Assembly: GCA_024635715.1 (NCBI GenBank)
Contig: JAGXIK010000107.1
Coordinates: forward strand, 1-32,459
Direction: 5' to 3'
Source of the DNA: Gillisia sp.
GTDB lineage: Bacteria; Bacteroidota; Bacteroidia; Flavobacteriales; Flavobacteriaceae
DNA length: 32,459 nt
The notes below the pieces were generated by a model. That model saw only the letters and a list, made by a program, of their open reading frames with translations, searched no databases and was not told the DNA's origin. Position numbers and translations under genes: made by a program. Positions 8,912-17,333 of the stretch are shown in pieces (position 1 is the first letter of the stretch; each line of letters begins with the position of its first letter).

Positions 8912-8945
8912 AAAAAAGCCGGATAATTAATTATCCGGCTTTTTT
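8912..8945. terminator. Bidirectional terminator between convergent murA and the 8964-10418 gene
   Basis: Perfect 34-nt palindrome AAAAAAGCCGGATAATTAATTATCCGGCTTTTTT. Confidence 0.9.
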
Positions 8946-8963
8946 GTGACTTATAAAAGATCT

Positions 8964-10418
8964 CTAAGATTTCTTTTCTAGTTTAGGTTCTTTGTATTCA
9001 AAAAGATTCTGCTCTTTTATCATACTAGCGGTGCGTTCCGGCAACATATTTTCCCAACCGGTTTTACCTTCATTTATCATTTGTAAGATCTCTCTAGAGA
9101 AAACATCTAAAATATTTGGATTATATTTTTCAATATCAACCACTTTTCCGTTGTATTTAAAGAATTTAAATAATTCTTTCATACGTGGATGTACTTTTAA
9201 ATTCTCACTTGTAATGATCTCACCAGTTTCAGGATCTTTAAGAGGGTAGAGGTATACTTTAAGATCTTTAAAGAATAATTTTCCAAATGCTTCTAAGATT
9301 CCACCACTTAAATGTCGGTAATATTTCTCGTCGAAAATATCAACTAGATTATTTACACCCATGGCTAATCCCATACGTTCTTTCGTATAGCGAGAGAAAT
9401 ATTCAACAACTCTATAATATTCCTGGAAGTTAGAGATCATTACTGTTTGCCCTAAAGAACAAAGTAATTCGGCACGATCCATGAAATCTCGCTCATCTAT
9501 TTCACCTTCTGCTCGTAAATTAGAAAGTGTAATTTCAAAAATAACTTCAGTATTTTCTTCCTCTACTTTATTTTCTTGTATAAAAAGTTCTAAAGACCTT
9601 TTATACATATCCATATTTACATTAGTAACGGGTCTAAAGCTCCCTCTTAACGCCAGAATGTTCTTTTTATAAAGTATTCTAGCTGGCAAGATATTATTTC
9701 CATCTGGGGCAAACATTACCGCATCGGTCATGCCGTTTTTCACCAGTTGAAGACTCATTAATCTATTATCTACTTTTTCAAATCGTGGTCCCGAAAAGTT
9801 GATAGTGTCTATTTCTATCTGATCTTTATCTATATGATCGTAAAGATATCTCAGTAATTTTTTAGGATTATCGTACTTGTAATAAGCTCCATAAATAAGG
9901 TTTACACCCAATATTCCTAATGTGTTTTGCTGAAGTCTTGCATCGTTTTCATGAAAACGAATATGTAAACTTATCTCATTATAATCTTCATTTGGATCTA
10001 CCTGGTATCGAATTCCTATCCATCCGTGCCCTTTGTACTTCTTAGCAAAATCTATAGTTGCAACTGTGTTGGCATAACTAAAGAATAATTTGTTCGGATG
10101 TTTATCTCTGGAGATTCGATCTTCAATTAAATTGATCTCATAAGAAAGCATTTTCTTCAACCTAGCTTCAGTGACATACCTTTTATCATCTTCTACACCA
10201 TAAATAGCATCACTAAAATCTTTATCATATGCACTCATCGCCTTGGCAATAGTACCGGAAGCTCCACCAGCTCTAAAGAAATTCCTTACAGTTTCTTGTC
10301 CTGCACCTATTTCGGCAAATGTGCCGTAAATATTTTCATTTAGATTAATTCGTAAAGCTTTACTTTTAATTGAAGGAACGTTTTCAAACTCACGGTCCCC
10401 CATAATGGTAATCGGCAT
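8964..10418 (-). CDS. Conserved Bacteroidetes protein of unknown function (about 484 aa)
   Basis: Long ORF with its own terminator and -7 element; ALRINLNENIYGTFAEIGAGQETVRNFFRAGGASGTIAKAMSAYDKDFSDAIYG. I recognise the type but cannot assign a function. Confidence 0.85.
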   Translation of the reverse strand: MPITIMGDREFENVPSIKSKALRINLNENIYGTFAEIGAGQETVRNFFRAGGASGTIAKAMSAYDKDFSDAIYGVEDDKRYVTEARLKKMLSYEINLIEDRISRDKHPNKLFFSYANTVATIDFAKKYKGHGWIGIRYQVDPNEDYNEISLHIRFHENDARLQQNTLGILGVNLIYGAYYKYDNPKKLLRYLYDHIDKDQIEIDTINFSGPRFEKVDNRLMSLQLVKNGMTDAVMFAPDGNNILPARILYKKNILALRGSFRPVTNVNMDMYKRSLELFIQENKVEEENTEVIFEITLSNLRAEGEIDERDFMDRAELLCSLGQTVMISNFQEYYRVVEYFSRYTKERMGLAMGVNNLVDIFDEKYYRHLSGGILEAFGKLFFKDLKVYLYPLKDPETGEIITSENLKVHPRMKELFKFFKYNGKVVDIEKYNPNILDVFSREILQMINEGKTGWENMLPERTASMIKEQNLFEYKEPKLEKKS

Positions 10419-10452
10419 AATTTTATCTTTTTAAGAAAAGGGTTGCTGTGAG

Positions 10453-10460
10453 CAAAGGTA
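10453..10460 (-). promoter_or_regulatory. -7 element TACCTTTG for the 8964-10418 gene
   Basis: Exact TAnnTTTG on the minus strand, 35 nt upstream of the ATG. Confidence 0.5.
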
Positions 10461-10494
10461 GTAAAACAGAAGGCTGTAGAAAAAAAATTATACT

Positions 10495-10502
10495 TACTTT
10501 TG
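10495..10502 (+). promoter_or_regulatory. -7 element TACTTTTG for the MBL-fold gene
   Basis: Exact TAnnTTTG, 16 nt upstream of the TTG start. Confidence 0.5.
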
Positions 10503-10518
10503 TATTAAAATATCAGGA

Positions 10519-11280
10519 TTGCAAATAACATTTTTAGGCACAGGAACTTCACAAGGAATCCCAGTTATTGGAAGCAAACATCCAGTTTGTTTAAGTGAAA
10601 ACCCAAAAGATAAGCGTTTAAGAGTTTCTGTTCTGGTAGAATGGGAGGGATATACTATTTTAATTGACTGCGGACCAGATTTTAGAACTCAAATGTTATC
10701 TAATAATATTGAGAAGCTCGATGCGGTTCTTTTTACCCATGAGCATAACGATCATACTGCTGGCTTGGATGATATTAGGCCATTTTTCTTTAAGCAAGGA
10801 GATATTCCAATTTTTGCACATCCAAGGGTGCTACAAAACTTGCATAAACGTTTCGAGTATATTTTGAATAATGATGATAAATACCCCGGGGCGCCCAGTG
10901 TTCAGATAAACGAAATTGAAAACAAACCTTTTTTTTTCAAAAAATTGTCTATTACTCCTGTTAATGCTATGCATAACAGGTTGCAGGTATTTGGCTTCAG
11001 ATTAAAGGATTTTGCTTATTTAACCGATGTTAAAACCATTGAACCTGAAGAAACAGATAAATTGAAGGGAGTAAAGGTTTTAGTGATAAACGCACTTAGG
11101 CAGGAACCACATCATTCTCATTTTAGTTTGGAAGAGGCTTTAGCTTTTATTGCTGAAGTAAATCCAGAACAAGCATATATTACTCATATAAGCCACTTAT
11201 TAGGATTTCATGATGAGATCCAGGCTACTTTGCCAAAAAATGTTTTTTTGGCCTACGATAATTTAAAAATCACGATTTAA
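10519..11280 (+). CDS. MBL fold metallo-hydrolase (PhnP-like)
   Basis: 253 aa; MQITFLGTGTSQGIPVIG, FTHEHNDHTAGLDD and YLTDVKTI. TTG start. Confidence 0.9.
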   Translation: MQITFLGTGTSQGIPVIGSKHPVCLSENPKDKRLRVSVLVEWEGYTILIDCGPDFRTQMLSNNIEKLDAVLFTHEHNDHTAGLDDIRPFFFKQGDIPIFAHPRVLQNLHKRFEYILNNDDKYPGAPSVQINEIENKPFFFKKLSITPVNAMHNRLQVFGFRLKDFAYLTDVKTIEPEETDKLKGVKVLVINALRQEPHHSHFSLEEALAFIAEVNPEQAYITHISHLLGFHDEIQATLPKNVFLAYDNLKITI

Positions 11281-11777
11281 TGCGAAGTAAAATAATTTCT
11301 TATCTATTAATATTTATGTTTTTGTTCACGATTTTTATTTATGTGAATGATAAAAAGATCCTTGATTCGAAAGAGGAAAAAATAGAAAAATTTCAAGATA
11401 GAGTAGCCGAATTAGAGAAGGAGAAAGAGCAATTAGAAAGTGAGAACTTGAATTTGAATTACTTCTCTTTAGCCGAAAATGAAGAAGCCATTTCTTATTT
11501 TGAGCGTTCAGGAATCAATTCTAAAGAATTAGCACTTGCTATTGAAGATGAAATTATAGGTAGAAATAAAGCAACTGAAGATAATGATCTAGTTCCCTTT
11601 GCAGGAATGGAAGGAACTATGCGCATTAATAAAGTAAAGATCCTTAACCATAAATGGATCATTGCAGATTTTACCGATGGCACTTACTGGGGAGAGATCT
11701 TAATTTCTTACGAGTTGGATGAAAATAAAAATCTTATTCTTACTACAGAAAAATCATTTCTCTATCCACAAGATTAA
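11280..11777 (+). CDS. Hypothetical protein: N-terminal TM/signal anchor, coiled coil, small C-terminal domain
   Basis: 165 aa; starts at TAATG overlapping the upstream stop; hydrophobic N-terminus, then KIEKFQDRVAELEKEKEQLESENLNLN. Confidence 0.7.
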   Translation: MRSKIISYLLIFMFLFTIFIYVNDKKILDSKEEKIEKFQDRVAELEKEKEQLESENLNLNYFSLAENEEAISYFERSGINSKELALAIEDEIIGRNKATEDNDLVPFAGMEGTMRINKVKILNHKWIIADFTDGTYWGEILISYELDENKNLILTTEKSFLYPQD

Positions 11778-12433
11778 AGACGATCTACCAGCCACTTTCT
11801 AAGTTCTGTAAAATTTTGAGGATGCACTCCGTGTCCCACAGGGAATTCAGAAAAGCTGTGTTCAATTCCTAAATTCTTCAGTAGTTCTGGTGCTTTTCTT
11901 GCCCAAGAAACAGGGATCACTTGATCTTGACTTCCATGGGATGCATAAATAGAAAGACCTGAAAAATCATTCTTTTCGAATTCAGCAGAAATAATTTCAG
12001 TATTTATATAGCCGCTTAGCGCGATCACGTTTTTCACTTTAGCAGGTTCACTTAGTGCTACCGCGTAACTTAAAATGGTACCCTGACTAAATCCTAGAAG
12101 CGTAATATTATCTTTATCTACAGGATAATTGGCGATCACTTCATCTATAAAATTAGAGATCGCTATGCGGGATTCCTTAGCTTGTTCATTATCACTAAAT
12201 TTTCCTTGAACTGCATCAAAATTTATAGCGTACCATGCATTTCCGTATGGTTGAAGCTGATAAGGAGCTCTTGCAGAAATGATCAATAATTCTTCGGGTA
12301 ATTCGCTGGCAAAAGAAAACAGATCGTTTTCGTCGCTGCCATACCCGTGCAACATGATTAATACTGGAGCTTTACCAGAAGTTATAGAAGAAGGTCTTAC
12401 AAGATGTGTTAAAGAAAGAGGGATTGTTGTCAT
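11774..12433 (-). CDS. Alpha/beta hydrolase (carboxylesterase/phospholipase family)
   Basis: 219 aa; LIMLHGYGSDENDLF, LLGFSQGTILSYAVALS (GxSxG) and YASHGSQDQVIPVSWAR; late GHGVHPQNF. Confidence 0.93.
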   Translation of the reverse strand: MTTIPLSLTHLVRPSSITSGKAPVLIMLHGYGSDENDLFSFASELPEELLIISARAPYQLQPYGNAWYAINFDAVQGKFSDNEQAKESRIAISNFIDEVIANYPVDKDNITLLGFSQGTILSYAVALSEPAKVKNVIALSGYINTEIISAEFEKNDFSGLSIYASHGSQDQVIPVSWARKAPELLKNLGIEHSFSEFPVGHGVHPQNFTELRKWLVDRL

Positions 12434-12436
12434 TTT

Positions 12437-12763
12437 TTAATTTACTGTGCTAAACCATTTTTGAAATTGTGTTCCCAATAAAGGAACTTCTTTTTGTTCT
12501 CCTTGAATTGCAGTTACTAAACCATATCCCCAAAGAATTATAATAAAGATCCAAAAGGAATAAGAAACCATCCAACTATCAAAAATACTTACAAAAGCTC
12601 CTAATACAAAATAGGTGATATGAATTCCTAAGGCTTGTCTAATATGAAAACTAGCGAAACTATTTTTAGTGTCGTTGTTCATAAAATAAGCTATAATAGT
12701 TCCAATAATAGTAAGATATGCTACAATTGCGGCAGATTTTCCATTTTCGATGGTAGTATTCAT
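12437..12763 (-). CDS. DUF4870-like small membrane protein
   Basis: 108 aa; AAIVAYLTIIGTIIAYFMNNDTKNSFASFHIRQALGIHI is typical of the family; several TM segments. Confidence 0.75.
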   Translation of the reverse strand: MNTTIENGKSAAIVAYLTIIGTIIAYFMNNDTKNSFASFHIRQALGIHITYFVLGAFVSIFDSWMVSYSFWIFIIILWGYGLVTAIQGEQKEVPLLGTQFQKWFSTVN

Positions 12764-12794
12764 AATGTTTTAATTTTAATTGATCGATGAATTA

Positions 12795-12802
12795 CAAAAA
12801 TA
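12795..12802 (-). promoter_or_regulatory. -7 element TATTTTTG upstream of the DUF4870-like gene
   Basis: Exact TAnnTTTG on the minus strand, 31 nt upstream of the ATG. Confidence 0.4.
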
Positions 12803-12807
12803 TGCAA

Positions 12808-14070
12808 TTAACCTATATTAGGCATACTAGATCTGGTTCCATTTATAATTCCATAAACCTTTCCTTTTGTCTTTAAGTCTAAGAACATACTATTTTTGGA
12901 ACTGGAATATATGTTTTCTTTATTGAAGGTGCTTTGCACCTCTGGATCGAAAAGACTTAGATTAGCCTGATGCCCCTCTTTAATTTCTACTTCGGGAATC
13001 TTAAAGCGTGCTCTTCCTTTGGTTAATAGACTTATAGTTTCATCCAGATCAAAGATAGTGGAGAGTGCTCCAAAGGCTGATTCTAAACCAATTGTACCAT
13101 AAAGAGCATGTTCAAATTCTACTTTTTTATGTTCTAGGTCTATTGGAGTATGATCTGAAGTTACCAGATCTATAGTGCCGTCCAGCACTCCTTTGCGCAA
13201 AGCTTTTAAGTCCACTTTGGTTCGTAGTGGAGGTAATACTTTATAGCGCGTATCAAATTCTACTAATTCATCATCGGTATAAATCAAATTATGAATTGCA
13301 ACACTACAGCTTACATCTAAGCCTCTTTTTTTTGCGTCTTTAATCAGTTTAACCGATTTTTCAGTAGAAATAGTTGGAATATGTAACTTACCGCCTGTGT
13401 ATTCAAGAATATAAAGATCCCTAATTATCTGCAGTTCTTCTGCTAAAGCTGGTATGCCATTAAGTCCAAGCGAAGTGCTATTAATATTCTCATTTACTAA
13501 TCCATGACCTGCAATTAGATTGTCTTGTGGAAATGAATGCACAAGTCCGTCGAAATTTTGAGCATATAATAAGGAGAGTTTTAAAAGATTAGGATGTGCG
13601 ATAGCCTTTTTATAATCTCCAAAAGCAATTGCTCCCGCTTGATGCATATCGTATAACTCAGCAAGATCTTTTCCTTCAGATTTATTGGTAAGCGCACCAA
13701 TGGTAAATAGTTGTACCGCGTTGTTTTCAGCTTTAGACTTTACCGAAGTTATACTTCCGTTATTATCTAATACAGGGTTTGTTCCAGGGTTAAGAGCAAT
13801 TTGAGTAAATCCGCTTTGCCCGGCTACTTTAAGTCCATTTTTAATGGTTTCCCGTTCTTCATATCCCGGCTCGCCAAAACTCACACTGCTATCAAACCAA
13901 CCTTTTGAAACATGAAGATTTTTAAGATCGATCTCTTTATCTACATCCTTAATTTTCAAGGAAGCGCCAATCTTTTTAATTATTCCTCCTTCAATTAAAA
14001 TATCTACCTTTTTGTGATGGTGTTTAGAGCCTGGATCTATTATTTTGGCTGCCTTAAGGAGTAGCTTCAT
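12808..14070 (-). CDS. Dihydroorotase-like amidohydrolase, probable non-catalytic PyrC homologue
   Basis: 420 aa; overall dihydroorotase architecture (KIIDPGSKHHHKKVDILIEGG, FGEPGYEERETIKNG, VTSDHTPID, GLESAFGAL), but the metal motif reads DSSVSFGEPG instead of DxHVHxRxPG. Confidence 0.85.
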   Translation of the reverse strand: MKLLLKAAKIIDPGSKHHHKKVDILIEGGIIKKIGASLKIKDVDKEIDLKNLHVSKGWFDSSVSFGEPGYEERETIKNGLKVAGQSGFTQIALNPGTNPVLDNNGSITSVKSKAENNAVQLFTIGALTNKSEGKDLAELYDMHQAGAIAFGDYKKAIAHPNLLKLSLLYAQNFDGLVHSFPQDNLIAGHGLVNENINSTSLGLNGIPALAEELQIIRDLYILEYTGGKLHIPTISTEKSVKLIKDAKKRGLDVSCSVAIHNLIYTDDELVEFDTRYKVLPPLRTKVDLKALRKGVLDGTIDLVTSDHTPIDLEHKKVEFEHALYGTIGLESAFGALSTIFDLDETISLLTKGRARFKIPEVEIKEGHQANLSLFDPEVQSTFNKENIYSSSKNSMFLDLKTKGKVYGIINGTRSSMPNIG

Positions 14071-15983
14071 TTAAAATATTTTAGAAGTAAAGTTTCAATT
14101 ATTAAAAATAACAGTGCAAAAGTAACAAACCATTTCCAAAAAGTATTCTTTTCATCTACATAGCCTTCAGAAATAAAGAATTCATTCAAATCCTCGATTT
14201 GTTGTAAATTTTTAGCGCCCTCTAGATCTGTATAGATCATCTTACTTTCCTCTCTGGTTACATTATAACTTATAGCCATTTGTGGCGTGTCTTTTAATTC
14301 TACGGAATAATTATCGGGGCTTTGCGGTAACTCATTGGTGGTTATCTCTATTTTCCCGTCAAAACTTTTTTGTTGGGGAATAAAAGATATTTTTTCTGAA
14401 CTCAATTTAACGATCTCGTCATTATTAACCGCTATTGGAACTGTAATCTTATTTTCCTTGCCTAAATAACTGTATAGAGGAGGAGTGTTAACATTAGAAA
14501 TAGCCATCTTGTAAAAAGTAGGAACTACCAAGGGAGACTGTATGAAATTTGAGTTTTTAGAATTTAAGGGAGCCGTAAATATAAATGAATTACCTTTTTG
14601 AAATAAAAATGGCTGATTATCCTGCAGTGATAAAATGATATTGGAACCTGAATTTAAATTATAATTGATTTGCACTTTTGGGTATTCAAAATTTTTAACC
14701 TGTTTATCGAATACTCCTTGGTAAAGTGGATGCTCAAATTTTATACCTGTTATAAATTTCTCTACTTCTTGTCGCTTATCAAAACCTGAAACTCCAAGTG
14801 TATTTAAAAAATCAATAAAATTAGATCCCAAATTTTCTGTGGAAGGAATAATGATAAAAACCTTGTTTTTTGATGCCAATTTGGAGAGGGTAGAAGCTAG
14901 TACTTCATTGAGATCTGGTATTTCATTTAAAACGATAACATCTGCATCATTTAGTGCATTGTAATTAATAGAAGTTGCTAGAAAACTGGTGTAATCAAAT
15001 TCTGAAGCAGTATATATACGTTGTAAAAAATCGCTTTTTTCCTGATTTATACTACACACTTTAATCGGTTGAATTTCATTCAGAGAAAAATATAGGCTAT
15101 TGTCGAATAATAGTCCGTTATCTTCTATTTGAATCTTGCCATGTTGTATTTCAGGATCATTAATTGGAAATGTAAGATTTGCTGAACTATTGGGCTCTAA
15201 ACTAGCACTGGTTTTTCCAATTAATTTATCGTTGTCATACAACGATACTGGTGTGCTTTGAGAACTATTACCAGTATTACTTATTGTAAGATTCAGAATT
15301 CTGGACTCCATAGCTTCAGATGAAAGAAATGCAGTATCTATCTTAATATTTTCTTTTCGCTCTGGAGACTGTTGATAAGTGTAAATATCAATCTCAGAAT
15401 TCACTTTATCTATTGCGAGCTCAAAATTTTGTTGAAGATCAGAAATTATGAGAAATTTCTTTAAACTACTGGTGTCTTTTGAAAAACTACTTGTTGCCTT
15501 TAATAGTACAGTTTTGAAATCCAATTGATTTCCTGAATATTTTATGTTTTGAAGATTTTCTTTAGTTAGATTTTTATAATCTTCAGAATTAGTAATTAAA
15601 GTGATGTTCTTTTCTGAAAAATCACTTTCCAACAATTCCTGTATACTACGCTCTAATAATTTTCCCTTTTTACCTAAAGCTTGCATGCTAAAAGAATTAT
15701 CCAAAAAAACAACAGTTTCTACATTCTTAGAATTTTGAGTATTGGTAGGGAAATAAGGTTGAGAGAAAGCAAAAATGATAGCTGTAAGCGCTAATAACCT
15801 AGTAGCAAGAATTAACCATTTTTTTATTCTGGAGCTTTTTCGGGTTTGGAGGCTAAGTTTTTTGAGAAATTTTACATTGGTAAAATATTCCGTTTTAAAC
15901 CTTCTAAGCTGAAATAAATGAACAATAATTGGAATAATCAGCAGTATAAGCGCGTATAATACCTCTGGATGATAAAACTGCAT
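14067..15983 (-). CDS. BatA/aerotolerance-type protein with VWA-like domain
   Basis: 638 aa; MQFYHPEVLYALILLIIPIIVHLFQLRRFKTEYFTNVKFLKKL N-terminus, VVFLDNSFSMQA MIDAS-like motif and a C-terminal TM. 4-nt ATGA overlap with the downstream gene. Confidence 0.85.
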   Translation of the reverse strand: MQFYHPEVLYALILLIIPIIVHLFQLRRFKTEYFTNVKFLKKLSLQTRKSSRIKKWLILATRLLALTAIIFAFSQPYFPTNTQNSKNVETVVFLDNSFSMQALGKKGKLLERSIQELLESDFSEKNITLITNSEDYKNLTKENLQNIKYSGNQLDFKTVLLKATSSFSKDTSSLKKFLIISDLQQNFELAIDKVNSEIDIYTYQQSPERKENIKIDTAFLSSEAMESRILNLTISNTGNSSQSTPVSLYDNDKLIGKTSASLEPNSSANLTFPINDPEIQHGKIQIEDNGLLFDNSLYFSLNEIQPIKVCSINQEKSDFLQRIYTASEFDYTSFLATSINYNALNDADVIVLNEIPDLNEVLASTLSKLASKNKVFIIIPSTENLGSNFIDFLNTLGVSGFDKRQEVEKFITGIKFEHPLYQGVFDKQVKNFEYPKVQINYNLNSGSNIILSLQDNQPFLFQKGNSFIFTAPLNSKNSNFIQSPLVVPTFYKMAISNVNTPPLYSYLGKENKITVPIAVNNDEIVKLSSEKISFIPQQKSFDGKIEITTNELPQSPDNYSVELKDTPQMAISYNVTREESKMIYTDLEGAKNLQQIEDLNEFFISEGYVDEKNTFWKWFVTFALLFLIIETLLLKYFK

Positions 15984-16001
15984 GAAAATTTAATTGTTTT
16001 T

Positions 16002-16009
16002 CAAATATA
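16002..16009 (-). promoter_or_regulatory. -7 element TATATTTG upstream of the batA-like gene
   Basis: Exact TAnnTTTG on the minus strand, 18 nt upstream of the ATG. Confidence 0.5.
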
Positions 16010-16043
16010 TAAAACAACTTTTTAATACTGTGATTAAGGGGAA

Positions 16044-17243
16044 CTAAACTCGTTTAATAGTAAACTGAAAGGAACTCCCTTCTCCTAGTGTAGAATTCAC
16101 TTTTATAGTTCCTCCCATACTATTAATAAGTTTCTTTACAGTTGCCAAGCCAATACCACTTCCTGGGTTCCCATCGCGATCATTGGTGTCCAGGGTAGTA
16201 AAAAGCTCGAAGATCTTAGATGAATTCTTTTCAGAAAAACCATCCCCATTGTCTATCACAGCAAAGTGATAGTAAGCTTCAGTCTTTTTAAAAGTAATTT
16301 GGATCTTCCTTTGGTCTTTACTATTATATTTTAATGCATTGGTTACCAAATTCAGAAAAACCTGCGTAAGAGCTGCTTTATTAACATGATGTAATGTTGC
16401 AGTTTCTGGATAATCTATTTCTACATCGTTTGCAACATCATATAAATGTGCAATACCGCTAAGAAGATTATGAAGATCTACATTCTCGTAATCTTTCTCT
16501 AAAATATGTTCGCTTCTATAAAAACTTAAAATCCCATCTACATAACTCCGAAGGGAGTAGGAAGATTCATTGAGATAATTTAAATATAGAGTGGTTTCTT
16601 CATCAAATTTCCCTTGGTTTTCGACTTTAAGCAATTCGGTAAGCGAAATTATATTGGCTAATGGAGACTTTATATCATGAGAAACTACACTTGCAAATTT
16701 CTCCAATTCCTGATACTTTTGCTTTAGTTTTTTTTGAATTACCCTAAACTTTTTGTTTTGCTTAGCAAATTCAAACAACTTCATACATTGATTTCCCAAT
16801 GCCTTTAAAGCCTCTATTTGATCTTTTTTAAGTTGTCTTTCCTTAGTGTCTAAAACACTTAAAACTCCAATAGTATATCCTTGAAGGTTCTTTAATGGAA
16901 TTCCAGCGTAAAATTTATAATTATTATTATAATATTTTTTAGCATCTTCAAAAACCTTGGGAGTATTAGAATAATTGATACTATATATATCCTGCTCAGA
17001 TTCTAAAGTGAGTTGTGCAAATGCACTTTTTCGCTCAATTTCAGTAATCTCTATTCCTGTTTTAGACTTTAGCCAAACATGATTTTTATCTATTATGCTT
17101 ATAAATGCTGTAGGGGTATGGCAGATTGTAGCTGCTAAAAAGGTTAGTTGATTAAAATCTTCTTTAGTAGACGTTTTGGAAATATTATAATCTGTTAATA
17201 CAGATTGCCGTATCTTTTCATTAAACGCTATTTTTTGCTCCAT
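16044..17243 (-). CDS. GAF domain-containing sensor histidine kinase (diverged GAF)
   Basis: 399 aa; FYAGIPLKNLQGYTIGVLSVLDTKERQL GAF core, VSHDIKSPLANI H-box, NLVTNALKYN N-box, DNGDGF and GSGIGLATVKKL. Confidence 0.93.
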   Translation of the reverse strand: MEQKIAFNEKIRQSVLTDYNISKTSTKEDFNQLTFLAATICHTPTAFISIIDKNHVWLKSKTGIEITEIERKSAFAQLTLESEQDIYSINYSNTPKVFEDAKKYYNNNYKFYAGIPLKNLQGYTIGVLSVLDTKERQLKKDQIEALKALGNQCMKLFEFAKQNKKFRVIQKKLKQKYQELEKFASVVSHDIKSPLANIISLTELLKVENQGKFDEETTLYLNYLNESSYSLRSYVDGILSFYRSEHILEKDYENVDLHNLLSGIAHLYDVANDVEIDYPETATLHHVNKAALTQVFLNLVTNALKYNSKDQRKIQITFKKTEAYYHFAVIDNGDGFSEKNSSKIFELFTTLDTNDRDGNPGSGIGLATVKKLINSMGGTIKVNSTLGEGSSFQFTIKRV

Positions 17244-17333
17244 ATTCTTAGCTGCTTACAACAGTTAACTATCTATAGTCAATAATAGGGAAATTTTCTC
17301 AGCTATTTTACTGGAAATCAATGATATTTTATT

